The notes: a model not told the origin generated them from the letters alone. A DNA stretch of 12,903 nt from an uncultured Solobacterium sp. (GCA_938041275.1 CALISH010000150.1:1-12903); one strand, 5' to 3'. Counted from the first letter of the stretch, positions 1 to 6,957 are shown. Translations and numbers: made by a program.

Positions 1-214
1 TATCTTGTATTTTTGAAGTCCCTGTTTTTTCTGTATATTCCCCTTCATTACCTAAATATTTTTTCATATATTCAGTATATTTAGGAAATAATAAAGATTT
101 ATATTTATCATTTTCTATTGCAATAATTGTTTGTCTACTTACATCTAACATTTTTGCCATATCTTCTTGTCTTAATCCTGCGGCTTTTCTTAATTGTTTA
201 ATTTTATTTTTCAT
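1..214 (-). CDS. Xre/Cro-family HTH transcriptional regulator (partial, runs off the window)
   Basis: The first 71 residues are visible; the gene continues past the left edge. Residues 1-35 form a standard Xre-type helix-turn-helix: it opens MKNKIKQLRKAAGLRQEDMA and contains the recognition-helix stretch DVSRQTIIAIENDKY. This type is common in small Firmicutes regulators, where it binds palindromic operators as a dimer. The part after residue 38 does not follow the usual PSLxLAxKIA pattern of short regulators of this kind; it reads KSLLFPKYTEYMKKYLG and then turns polar. The ATG lies 3 bases after the stop of the upstream membrane-protein gene, with an AGAAGG-like ribosome binding site inside that gene, so the two are probably translated from one message. 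I infer that it represses its own operon through the two palindromes at 591-655. The cognate signal is not evident. Confidence 0.85.
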   Translation of the reverse strand, partial: MKNKIKQLRKAAGLRQEDMAKMLDVSRQTIIAIENDKYKSLLFPKYTEYMKKYLGNEGEYTEKTGTSKIQD

Positions 215-217
215 ATT

Positions 218-547
218 TTACGCCTTCTTAAAGAAATATATTCCAACAACTAATACGACTACAATAACTACAACAGCAGTAATAATGGATTGTAAAACTT
301 TATTTGGTTCTTTATATTTTTCATCATCATCGATCATGTCATGTTTCATTGCCATTTGTGAGAATCCTTGAACACATAAGGATAAACATAGAATAAAACA
401 AGGAATCATCTCAAGTTTTACTCCATTTACAATCTTCTGGTAGATATTGAATAAAGTCCATCCAGATAGAGATAATAGCACAAATTTATAACCCCATGCT
501 TGTGATTTTAGTTGGATATTTTTATACATTTCATCTAATTTTTTCAT
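218..547 (-). CDS. Small three-helix membrane protein of unknown function
   Basis: I do not recognise this 109-residue protein as a named family. It shows three hydrophobic segments at about residues 20-38, 45-65 and 86-106. The last is a valine/isoleucine-rich helix ending in FFKKA. A charged loop (HDMIDDDEKYKEPNK, about 69-83) separates helices two and three. The ATG at 547 is preceded by GGAG with a rather long 11-base gap. It is the first gene of an operon with the Xre regulator at 1-214. Pairs of a small membrane protein and an Xre regulator are common in Firmicutes, often with the membrane protein as the regulated target or a signal-sensing partner; which applies here cannot be told. 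The gene is real by its RBS, promoter, operators and coupling. Confidence 0.75.
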   Translation of the reverse strand: MKKLDEMYKNIQLKSQAWGYKFVLLSLSGWTLFNIYQKIVNGVKLEMIPCFILCLSLCVQGFSQMAMKHDMIDDDEKYKEPNKVLQSIITAVVVIVVVLVVGIYFFKKA

Positions 548-590
548 ATTATTTTTTTCTCCTTTTAATGATTGAAAGCTTTCTTATATT

Positions 591-610
591 TTGTAAAGAC
601 CTCTTTACAA
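591..610. promoter_or_regulatory. Palindromic operator, proximal copy
   Basis: The sequence TTGTAAAGACCTCTTTACAA is a perfect inverted repeat with 9-base arms around CC. It overlaps the predicted transcription start of the membrane protein / Xre operon. It shares 16 of 20 bases with the copy at 636-655. The likely binder is the Xre regulator encoded in the same operon (inference). Confidence 0.7.
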
Positions 611-614
611 TTTT

Positions 615-642
615 ATTGTAATTTATTTAATCATAATGTAAA
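615..642 (-). promoter_or_regulatory. Promoter of the membrane protein / Xre operon
   Basis: On the minus strand TTTACA (637-642 on the plus axis) lies 16 bases upstream of TACAAT (615-620); each is 5/6 to consensus. The predicted start near 608 falls inside the 591-610 palindrome, and the -35 box lies inside the 636-655 palindrome. A repressor bound at both would block polymerase. Confidence 0.6.
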
Positions 643-655
643 TACTTCTTTACAT
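636..655. promoter_or_regulatory. Palindromic operator, distal copy
   Basis: The sequence ATGTAAATACTTCTTTACAT has 7-base inverted arms and the shared pattern TGTAAAnACnTCTTTACA. It covers the -35 box of the same promoter and starts 45 bases from the proximal copy. Confidence 0.65.
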
Positions 656-673
656 TTTATTTTTATTAAATAC

Positions 674-719
674 ATAAAAAAACCAAGAGAATATCATCAT
701 TGAAATAATTTCTCTTGGG
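674..719 (-). terminator. Terminator after dnaN
   Basis: Read on the minus strand, CCAAGAGA (711-718) pairs with TCTCTTGG (683-690), extended by one A-T pair, across an 18-base AT-rich loop, followed by seven T. It separates dnaN from the downstream membrane protein / Xre operon, which has its own promoter. Confidence 0.8.
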
Positions 720-736
720 ATAAATAGAATATTGAA

Positions 737-1855
737 TTAGTTATAAGTTCTAACTGGAAGAACAAGTTGTAAGATAGTAGGATCTTCTTCACTGCTAAGA
801 ATAAATGGTCTCATTTCACCTACAAATTCAATCTTTAACTTATCTCCCCTAATTGATCTTGCAGCTTCCATAACATAGTTACCTGAGAAACTAATATCTA
901 GAGGTTCACCTGTGAATGTACCAACCAATGTTTCATGAGATTCACCAATTTCTTGGCTCTTATTTGTTAATACAATCTCATCTGTAGAACATTGTAGACG
1001 GTTAATTGTCATATTATCTGTCTTGATAAATGTTGTACGATCAATTGCATGAATTAAATCGCTACGACTAATTTCTAATGTATATTTGAATTCTTTTGGA
1101 ATTAAGCGATCTGTTTCTGGATATCCACCGTCTAATAATCTTGTTTGTAAAATCATATCTTCATTTACAAATTGTGCTTTCTTATCGTTCAAGTAGATTT
1201 GAATTTCACCCTCATCTCCAAGCATTGTGGCCTTCACTTCATTTAAAGACTTAGAAGGAATTGTAACATTGAAACTATCGGAACTTGTAAATGGAATTGT
1301 CTTCTTAGCTAAACGATAAGAGTCAGTAGCTGTACAGCATAATGTATTATCAGAAAGGTGGAAGTTAACACCTGTTAATACAGGTTTTGTTTCCTTGATA
1401 GAAGTTGCAAATGTTGTTTGTTCAATAATATCTGACATAATACCAGAAGAAATTACAACAGAGTTTGCAGGTTTAGAAAAATCAATTGTTGGATAGTCAT
1501 GTGGATTCATACCATTGATTTTAAATACAGCTGAATTACCTGAGAACTTAGTAAGTGAACCATCAATAATTTCAACATGAATCTCTTCACTATCAATCTT
1601 ACGTACGATTTCTAGTAAGTATTTAGATTCAATTAAGATAGATCCTTCTTCTAAAATATTTAATTTATTCTTCTCGTTTGCTGTAATTGTACGTTGGATT
1701 GAAATATCCGCATCACTACCAGTTACAACCATTGATTTATCTTTAACATCAATCTTTAATCCTCTTAGAGATGTCTGTGGAGAATTTGGTGAGATAGCTC
1801 TCGATACTAATTGTAATGTGTTATAGAACTCTGTTTTAGAAATTGTTAAATTCAT
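737..1855 (-). CDS. dnaN: DNA polymerase III beta subunit (sliding clamp)
   Basis: This is the ring-shaped clamp that encircles DNA and tethers DNA polymerase III and other replication and repair proteins. The 372 residues match the usual length (about 370-380) and the three-domain plan: about 1-120, 125-245 and 250-372. Recognisable stretches are the N-terminus MNLTISKTEFYNTLQLVSRAI, the ESKYLLEIVRKI segment, the GxNFHLSDNTLCCTATDSYRLA region of domain 2 and the C-terminal LVLPVRTY, which forms part of the peptide-binding pocket in this family. The start at 1855 has AGGAG eight to nine bases upstream. It follows dnaA after 149 bases that hold origin elements and is closed by a terminator. 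Unlike the common Firmicutes order dnaA-dnaN-recF-gyrB, neither recF nor gyrB follows within the window. Confidence 0.98.
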   Translation of the reverse strand: MNLTISKTEFYNTLQLVSRAISPNSPQTSLRGLKIDVKDKSMVVTGSDADISIQRTITANEKNKLNILEEGSILIESKYLLEIVRKIDSEEIHVEIIDGSLTKFSGNSAVFKINGMNPHDYPTIDFSKPANSVVISSGIMSDIIEQTTFATSIKETKPVLTGVNFHLSDNTLCCTATDSYRLAKKTIPFTSSDSFNVTIPSKSLNEVKATMLGDEGEIQIYLNDKKAQFVNEDMILQTRLLDGGYPETDRLIPKEFKYTLEISRSDLIHAIDRTTFIKTDNMTINRLQCSTDEIVLTNKSQEIGESHETLVGTFTGEPLDISFSGNYVMEAARSIRGDKLKIEFVGEMRPFILSSEEDPTILQLVLPVRTYN

Positions 1856-1871
1856 ATTTTTTTCTCCTGTG

Positions 1872-2004
1872 TATTTAAAGTATTTTAAGTATTTATTCTT
1901 ATTAAGTATGTGGATAATGTGGAAAACTCTTATAAAGCCTTTATTTACAATACTATTTTAGCATTGTAACCTGTTATTTTACAGTGGATAAAATTGTGAA
2001 TAAC
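1872..2004. other. Downstream half of oriC: DnaA boxes and AT-rich DNA between dnaA and dnaN
   Basis: A perfect DnaA box, TGTGGATAA, lies at 1909-1917 and is directly abutted by the one-mismatch box TGTGGAAAA at 1918-1926. Two more one-mismatch boxes sit at 1983-1991 (AGTGGATAA) and 1995-2003 (TGTGAATAA), just past the dnaA stop. The flank at 1874-1908 is almost pure A/T and has repeated AAGTA units (1878-1882, 1887-1891, 1904-1908). Position and layout match the downstream, unwinding part of the B. subtilis origin, so this is the best candidate for the duplex-unwinding element. The exact melting site is inferred. Confidence 0.75.
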
Positions 2005-3378
2005 TTAAGCTTTTAAGTAATCTTCAATTTCTTTTACCGCGGCAGACATCGCTTTATCTTTAGCAATTTGTGATTCAACTTTCGTACATGCACTAATGAT
2101 AGTTGAGTGATCTCTACCACCAAACTCTTCACCAATCTTAATATAAGAAATATCAAGTAATTTACGACATAAGTAAATAGAAATATGTCGAGCATTCGCA
2201 ATATTTTTTGTACGTGTTTTTGAAGTAACTTGTTGTCTTGTTAAGCCATAGTAATCTGCTACAACTTTGATAATCTTCTTTGGAGATAAACCAGTTTTGT
2301 CGGATACAACTGATTGATTCTTTAATGCATTCATAATGGTATCAAAACGAATACATCCTCCATCTGGTTGGAATTGAATTGCATAGAATAATACACGATT
2401 CCAAGCACCTTCTAAATCTCTGACATTTCCTGAAAAGTTAGACGCAATATAATTTAATCCATCTTGATCAACATCTTCGATAGAATAACTACTAGTTTTA
2501 ATCTTCATTTGAAGAATTGCTAGTGATGTTTCAAATTCAGGAGAATCGATACCAACAGATAATCCGCTGGAGAAACGACTAATTAAACGATCTTCAAGAC
2601 CTTTAATCTCCTTTGGTAAACGATCAGACGCAATACAAATTTGCTTGCGATTATTTACTAGCTCGTTATAAATTGTGAAGAATACTTCATGTGATTTTTC
2701 TTTACCTGCTAAGAATTGAATATCATCAACGAGTAATAAATCAACAGAGTACATATATTGCTTAAATTCATCAATTTTATTATTACGAATTGCATTAACA
2801 ACTGTTTCAACAAATTTGAGAGATTCTGTATAATAAACCTTCTTTGTAGGATCGACTTTCAATACATAATTGGCAATTGACATTAATAAATGTGTCTTAC
2901 CTAAACCAGAATTACCATAGATAAATAAAGGGTTAAAGAACTTACCAGGACTCATTGCACAAGCTAATGCGGCAGCGTGACTCTCTCGGTTACAGTCTCC
3001 AACAACGAAGTTATCAAAATTACGATCTTTTTGAATCGGTAGTGAAACAAAGTCGCTTGTATCAATCTTGGATATTGGTGCAGTTACTACTTTATGAATT
3101 GCTAATTCATCTTTCAAATGTACTTCTACAATGAAATTGTGATCTACATTTAAAAGATCGATAAAAGAAGCTTCAATTTCTTTATTTTGGCTTTGAATAA
3201 TCTGTTTATGAATAATAGATGGTGCTACAATAATTACTTTTTCATCTGTGATTGCATATAAAAAACATGGTCTGAAAAAATTCTTAATTATAACTCCATC
3301 AACTAATTGGTTATCACTCAAATATTGAAGGAGATTGTCCCATACTTCCTTCAAATATTGTTCATTCCTTTGTTCCAT
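2005..3378 (-). CDS. dnaA: Chromosomal replication initiator protein DnaA
   Basis: DnaA binds the 9-mer boxes at oriC, assembles as an ATP-bound filament and opens the duplex. The 457 residues cover all expected parts. Domain I is about 1-85, with a very short domain II linker. The AAA+ core has Walker A GNSGLGKT at 155-162, Walker B LLLVDDIQF at 214-222, the sensor I region IASD at 249-252, the conserved arginine region RLISRF at 264-269, and sensor II in GNVRDLEG with R320. Domain IV carries the box-binding signature GGRDHST at 420-426. The start at 3378 has GGGGA six bases upstream. The gene is flanked on both sides by DnaA boxes, including several in its leader, so it is very probably autoregulated. 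Nothing looks broken. Confidence 0.99.
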   Translation of the reverse strand: MEQRNEQYLKEVWDNLLQYLSDNQLVDGVIIKNFFRPCFLYAITDEKVIIVAPSIIHKQIIQSQNKEIEASFIDLLNVDHNFIVEVHLKDELAIHKVVTAPISKIDTSDFVSLPIQKDRNFDNFVVGDCNRESHAAALACAMSPGKFFNPLFIYGNSGLGKTHLLMSIANYVLKVDPTKKVYYTESLKFVETVVNAIRNNKIDEFKQYMYSVDLLLVDDIQFLAGKEKSHEVFFTIYNELVNNRKQICIASDRLPKEIKGLEDRLISRFSSGLSVGIDSPEFETSLAILQMKIKTSSYSIEDVDQDGLNYIASNFSGNVRDLEGAWNRVLFYAIQFQPDGGCIRFDTIMNALKNQSVVSDKTGLSPKKIIKVVADYYGLTRQQVTSKTRTKNIANARHISIYLCRKLLDISYIKIGEEFGGRDHSTIISACTKVESQIAKDKAMSAAVKEIEDYLKA

Positions 3379-3439
3379 AAAAATCCCCTTTATTAATACG
3401 CATTACTATTTTATGACTCTATTAAGGATAAATCTATAG

Positions 3440-3775
3440 TTAAAATGTTGATAATTTTTTTATCCACAACATAAGAATTTAGAAAATATAGTATAGATAA
3501 GAAATATAGAGGTTTTCCACAGTTTTCTACAAATTTCAATGTGGATAAAAATGTGGAAAATTTATAAACAATGTTGATAAGTATAAAAAAGTGGATAACT
3601 TTAGTAGAAAATAGGTTATACACAGAATAATATTTATAAAAATATTTGATAAATAAAGGATAATTTACACTTTTCAACAGTTATCCACAATTGTGGATAA
3701 CCTATGATTGTGGGATGTGAATAAGCTGTTGATAACCCAATACTATATACATTAAATAAAGTATTTATCCCCAAG
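3440..3775. other. Upstream half of oriC: DnaA box cluster
   Basis: Four perfect boxes are present: TTATCCACA at 3460-3468 and 3681-3689, and TGTGGATAA at 3540-3548 and 3692-3700. One-mismatch boxes lie at 3446-3454, 3513-3521, 3552-3560, 3572-3580, 3590-3598, 3616-3624 (TTATACACA), 3716-3724, 3727-3735 and 3765-3773. That makes 13 boxes in about 335 bases, in both orientations. An AT-only-like stretch at 3625-3668 could be a second unwinding site. The cluster lies between dnaA (minus) and a small plus-strand gene. The 267-base open frame through it is a by-product of the AT-rich sequence, not a gene. Confidence 0.95.
3681..3700. repeat. Palindromic pair of perfect DnaA boxes
   Basis: Two perfect DnaA boxes face each other with a two-base gap: TTATCCACAATTGTGGATAA. 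This is a perfect 20-bp palindrome, the most symmetric element of the origin, and a plausible nucleation site for DnaA binding. Confidence 0.9.
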
Positions 3776-3792
3776 AAATAACACAAAAAATA

Positions 3793-3820
3793 TTGAATTT
3801 TAAACAATACGTATTATATT
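3793..3820 (+). promoter_or_regulatory. Possible promoter of the 78-residue membrane protein gene
   Basis: TTGAAT (3793-3798) and TATATT (3815-3820) are 16 bases apart. A perfect TATAAT also occurs at 3835-3840, but it lies too near the start codon and lacks a -35 box. The last DnaA box of the origin (3765-3773) is just upstream. Confidence 0.35.
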
Positions 3821-3853
3821 GAAATTAGAAAGGATATAATTGGGAGAAAAAGT

Positions 3854-4090
3854 ATGAAAACTTACTTTGATTGGATCGTTGTCAAAGATAAAAAGCAATA
3901 TCTTTGGTTATTAGCGTTACCATTAGGCTTACTGAAAGCAATTCTCTTTGATATCCATGATCCACAAATGTTCAATCGTCTCTTTGAGACAGTAATGGTT
4001 GTGATGATTTGTGTTTATTTCTTTATTCGTTTTAACTCTTATTCACAATTCTTTAATCCAGATCATCCTAAACCAACAGATGTGAAGTAA
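3854..4090 (+). CDS. Small membrane protein next to oriC, function unknown
   Basis: This 78-residue protein is not one I recognise. It has two hydrophobic segments, at about residues 17-33 (WLLALPLGLLKAILF) and 44-60 (FETVMVVMICVYFFIRF), joined by a short loop, IHDPQMFNR. The N-terminus is charged (VVKDKKQY) and the C-terminal tail polar and proline-containing, so both ends are probably cytoplasmic. The ATG follows GGGAG by seven bases. It is the only plus-strand gene between the origin and the convergent ketopantoate reductase-family gene, with which it shares a bidirectional terminator starting right at its stop codon. RBS and terminator support a real gene. The DnaA boxes upstream raise the possibility of DnaA control. 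Confidence 0.65.
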   Translation: MKTYFDWIVVKDKKQYLWLLALPLGLLKAILFDIHDPQMFNRLFETVMVVMICVYFFIRFNSYSQFFNPDHPKPTDVK

Positions 4091-4134
4091 AAATTATCCC
4101 TGTGTACAACGAAGTACACAGGGATAATTTTTTT
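4089..4134. terminator. Bidirectional terminator between convergent genes
   Basis: A perfect 17-bp stem (4091-4107 with 4114-4130; core ATCCCTGTGTAC / GTACACAGGGAT) has a six-base loop, AACGAA. T-runs follow in both directions. It ends the plus-strand small membrane protein gene and the minus-strand reductase gene, whose stop codons touch the two edges. Confidence 0.93.
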
Positions 4135-5056
4135 ACTTAATTTTTAATACATGTTCCTTTGCGTGAATAAGATCTGTAATCATATGGCAATATGGAGTAG
4201 AAATACCTAAGGCATCACCCTTTTTAGCAACTGCACCATTGATATAGTCAATCTCAGTTGGACGATGATTCTGAATGAGATCTTGGTGCATCGATGGATA
4301 ATGAGCGGCAGCAGCTACTGATGTCTTCATAACATAGTCTTTAATTGCTTGTTCATCTAATTTAACGCCTGTAGCTTCACCAACCATTACAAATTCATGA
4401 ATAATTGTATCTACGACACGGATAGCTTCCTCACTAGCGAAGAATTCACCAATTGTACAATCAAGTAATGCACAAGTAGAGTTCATTGTGCCATTAACAC
4501 AAGCTTTACGCCAGATAGATGGTAATACATCTTCATCATAGGTAACGTTTAGACCTGCTTGATTTAATACTTCTACAATCTTCTTAGCAGCTTCTTCACC
4601 ATTCTTATCGATAGATTGTAAGTTTACAGAGCCCTTACCAATGAGTTTTGCGACACCTGGACCCTTTAATCCAGCTGTCCACACAGTAACACCCATCAAG
4701 ATATTTTCTTCAGGAATATATTGTTTAATGACATCTTCATGACCTAAACCGTTTAATAAACAAAGTACTTTTGTATTCTTACCAATAATCTGTTTGATGT
4801 TTTGTAACATTGTTGGTAGTTGCATCGCTTTTGTAAATAAGATAATTAATTCAGCTTCTTTTGTAGCTTCTGTTGGTTCCATGATGGTCATCTTGACACA
4901 ATCTTCTGTATCACCAACAATCTTTAAACCATCATTTTTGATTGCTTGAATATGATCTTTCCACATATCCAATAAAACAACTTCATTTCCTGCTTTATGC
5001 AATTGATAGCCAAAACGACAACCCATTGCGCCTGCACCTGCGATATAAACAAACAT
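4133..5056 (-). CDS. Ketopantoate reductase (PanE/ApbA) family oxidoreductase
   Basis: The family type reaction is NADPH-dependent reduction of 2-dehydropantoate to pantoate in pantothenate and coenzyme A synthesis; members also act on other 2-oxo acids. The 307 residues match the usual length of about 300. The N-terminal Rossmann fold has the nucleotide motif GAGAMG at 7-12. NGLG at 102-105 fits the conserved substrate/cofactor asparagine region. The C-terminal helical domain has IWRKACVN with the expected catalytic lysine K184, and RPTEID with the conserved acidic residue E268. The start at 5056 has AGGAGG nine bases upstream. It is co-transcribed with the EIIC-like permease, 15 bases away. 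No other pantothenate genes (panB, panC) are adjacent, so the exact substrate is open and I leave the symbol blank. Confidence 0.88.
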   Translation of the reverse strand: MFVYIAGAGAMGCRFGYQLHKAGNEVVLLDMWKDHIQAIKNDGLKIVGDTEDCVKMTIMEPTEATKEAELIILFTKAMQLPTMLQNIKQIIGKNTKVLCLLNGLGHEDVIKQYIPEENILMGVTVWTAGLKGPGVAKLIGKGSVNLQSIDKNGEEAAKKIVEVLNQAGLNVTYDEDVLPSIWRKACVNGTMNSTCALLDCTIGEFFASEEAIRVVDTIIHEFVMVGEATGVKLDEQAIKDYVMKTSVAAAAHYPSMHQDLIQNHRPTEIDYINGAVAKKGDALGISTPYCHMITDLIHAKEHVLKIK

Positions 5057-5071
5057 TTTTGATTTCCTCCT

Positions 5072-6133
5072 TTATCCTTTGAATGTAAAGATTTCTTTCT
5101 TATACAGATGTAATACATCACAACAAACTTTATTTACGATAAATCCGACTACGAATGGAACAACAATCCATGCCACTACCATAATTACAACATTGATATT
5201 TCCTGCGTTGAGTGCTGCTAATGGAGATACAAGACCTACAAATCCAAATCCTGCAGATGCTGGAGTTCCGACCATCTGGAAGATTGGTACACTCAGAGAA
5301 CTAATTGCGGCTGTAATCGCAACTGGTAATCCGATAATAGGATTTGTTAAGAAGTTAGGCATCATCATTTTCATCGCACCTAAACCAATGGCGATAGGAA
5401 CACCAGGCTTATTGACTCTTGCGCATGCCCATACAAGTAGAGCAGCAGCGGAAGCTACACCCATGCCTGCAGCAGCAGATGAAATACCTGTTAAACCGAT
5501 TGCTAAACCAATTGCAACAGTGGATAGTGGACTAATGATAATGAGTGAGAATGACATCGCAATTAAGATACTCATCAAAATTGGTTGTAATGTTGTAAAT
5601 GAGTTGATTCCCTGTCCAATCAGAGAAGTAATCATAGAAACATATGGAAGTGTTAAAGTACCAACCCAACCAACGCCTGTTCCAACAATAATTGGAAGGA
5701 ATACTAGGTTAAGAGAACCAAGTTTAGCACTGATTAAACGAATAACGAGAATTGCTAGAGCTGCTGTTAACATTGTGTTAATAACATCGCCAATACCTGC
5801 TAAACGGAAGATGTTTGTAACATTTCCATCCATTGTTACTTCTACTAATTTCCAAGCTCCAGAACCGATATAGGCTGCACCACCCACACAAGAAGCTTGA
5901 ATTGGATTTAGCTTAAACTGCATGGAAATTAGGTAACCAGCCATTAATGGCGTGAAATATTGGAATACTTGAACGATGTGTAACCAATTAGCAAATAATG
6001 GATTTGAAGCGAATGGCTTTAAGAATGTTGCGAGAATTGCGTTAGGAATTAACGCTACAACAATTGCGATTGTTGCGCCGTTTAAGACCTTTAAAATGAA
6101 TGAACTTACAGTCTCCTTTTGCGTTTCAGACAT
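5072..6133 (-). CDS. EIIC-like integral membrane permease (PTS_EIIC_2-type)
   Basis: This very hydrophobic protein has roughly eight to ten membrane segments. Glycine- and alanine-rich stretches such as GGAAYIGSGAWK, GLTGISSAAAGMGVASAAALLVWA and GTPASAGFGFVGLVSPLAALNAG resemble the second family of phosphotransferase-type EIIC proteins. No EIIA or EIIB domain, with its phospho-cysteine or phospho-histidine, is fused or encoded nearby, so it may work as a stand-alone transporter. I place the start at the ATG at 6133 (protein begins MSETQKE, 353 residues), because GGAG lies nine bases upstream. An in-frame TTG at 6157 would put that binding site inside the coding sequence. It leads a two-gene unit with the reductase-family gene, suggesting uptake or export of a metabolite linked to that enzyme. 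Family assignment is from memory of sequence style. Confidence 0.75.
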   Translation of the reverse strand: MSETQKETVSSFILKVLNGATIAIVVALIPNAILATFLKPFASNPLFANWLHIVQVFQYFTPLMAGYLISMQFKLNPIQASCVGGAAYIGSGAWKLVEVTMDGNVTNIFRLAGIGDVINTMLTAALAILVIRLISAKLGSLNLVFLPIIVGTGVGWVGTLTLPYVSMITSLIGQGINSFTTLQPILMSILIAMSFSLIIISPLSTVAIGLAIGLTGISSAAAGMGVASAAALLVWACARVNKPGVPIAIGLGAMKMMMPNFLTNPIIGLPVAITAAISSLSVPIFQMVGTPASAGFGFVGLVSPLAALNAGNINVVIMVVAWIVVPFVVGFIVNKVCCDVLHLYKKEIFTFKG

Positions 6134-6200
6134 AAATTTTATCTCCTTTTTTTTCAAATGAATTTTATGGAATTATCATAGGTATCACCGGTAAATACTT

Positions 6201-6214
6201 GTGATTAATTTCAC
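6201..6214. promoter_or_regulatory. Candidate operator at the permease promoter
   Basis: GTGATTAATTTCAC has GTGA/TCAC arms six bases apart and overlaps the predicted transcription start (about 6212) of the permease operon. A second inverted pair, ATCAC (6184-6188) and GTGAT (6201-6205), shares one arm. The regulator is unknown. Confidence 0.35.
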
Positions 6215-6218
6215 TGAT

Positions 6219-6247
6219 ATTATAAACCTAACACCTTTATCAAACAA
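6219..6247 (-). promoter_or_regulatory. Promoter of the permease / reductase operon
   Basis: On the minus strand a perfect TATAAT (6219-6224) lies 17 bases downstream of TTGTTT (6242-6247). The -35 match is weak (3/6). It lies between the jag terminator and the permease start. Confidence 0.55.
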
Positions 6248-6285
6248 GAAATATGTATTTCACTTTAAAATTTCATATATGACAA

Positions 6286-6317
6286 CAAATAAAAAGAATT
6301 CCAATTAAGGAATTCTT
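6286..6317 (-). terminator. Terminator of the rpmH-rnpA-yidC-jag operon
   Basis: On the minus strand AAGAATTCC and GGAATTCTT (6309-6317 and 6294-6302) form a 9-bp stem with a six-base loop, followed by TTTTTATTTG. The stem overlaps the first two bases of the jag stop triplet on the plus axis (stop at 6316-6318). Confidence 0.85.
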
Positions 6318-6957
6318 ATTCAGACATGTTTGGAATTTCTTCCTGTGGTTCATCAGCGGCGTAACGAATGCAGATGTGTCGATAACTTCCTTCACCCTCT
6401 GATTCTGTCTTAATATTATGCCAATCGCCTAATACCTTGTGGATGACTTTTCTTTCATCATTTGGCATTGGATCTAGCTCAACATCAACCTTTGAGCGTT
6501 GTACTTGTTTTGCGATACGCTTTGCCATTGAACGAATCTTATAGTAGCGTTCTTCTTTGTAGTGATTGATGTCAATCAACACGTCAATCCGCTTTTCAAA
6601 TTCAGAGTTTACAGCAGCACGTAATACAGTATTGAACGCAGCTAATGTCTTACCCATCTTACCGATTAGGATGGCATTGTTATCAGAATTTAGATTGATT
6701 ACATAACTATCATCTAGTTCTTCTAACGCAACTTCAATATCTAAATCAATATGTGTAAAGAATTCACCTAAGTAATCAAAGATAAATTCTTTTACATCTT
6801 CAGAACTAAACACCTTTGCGGATACAGAATTACCAATTCCTAATAATCCTTTTTTCTCTTCCACAATTGTATATTCTAATTCATCGATTGTAACACCTTT
6901 TTCTTCAGCAGCGTTTTGTAGAAGTTCTTCAAGTGTTTTAGCAGTGTAGATTTGCAT
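6316..6957 (-). CDS. jag: Jag/KhpB-type RNA-binding protein (Jag-N, KH, R3H)
   Basis: Jag (KhpB/EloR in streptococci) is a cytoplasmic RNA-binding protein linked to cell elongation, encoded beside yidC in many Firmicutes. The 213 residues match the usual size of about 205-220. The N-terminal Jag domain spans about 1-50, with the marker EKKGLLGIG at 34-42. A KH domain follows at about 75-150, with its GKMG loop at 99-102. A C-terminal R3H domain lies at about 150-200, with the R-x3-H signature RKVIH at 169-173. The start ATG overlaps the yidC stop by one base (TAATG), so translation is coupled. An acidic tail, DEPQEEIPN, ends the protein. It closes the rpmH operon and runs into a terminator. 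Confidence 0.96.
   Translation of the reverse strand: MQIYTAKTLEELLQNAAEEKGVTIDELEYTIVEEKKGLLGIGNSVSAKVFSSEDVKEFIFDYLGEFFTHIDLDIEVALEELDDSYVINLNSDNNAILIGKMGKTLAAFNTVLRAAVNSEFEKRIDVLIDINHYKEERYYKIRSMAKRIAKQVQRSKVDVELDPMPNDERKVIHKVLGDWHNIKTESEGEGSYRHICIRYAADEPQEEIPNMSE

Noticed and set aside
3411..3677. 88-codon minus-strand open frame through the origin
   Set aside because: It lies wholly in the DnaA box cluster, has no convincing RBS, and its composition just reflects AT-rich repeats (Phe, Tyr, Ile, Leu).
5079..5873. 264-codon plus-strand open frame
   Set aside because: It is antisense to the EIIC-like permease, no binding site precedes it, and its Ile/Pro/Thr-rich protein is what reading alanine- and glycine-rich membrane codons backwards gives.
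6134..6157. Upstream TTG start for the permease, adding eight residues
   Set aside because: It would place the GGAG ribosome binding site inside the coding sequence; the ATG at 6133 has correct spacing.
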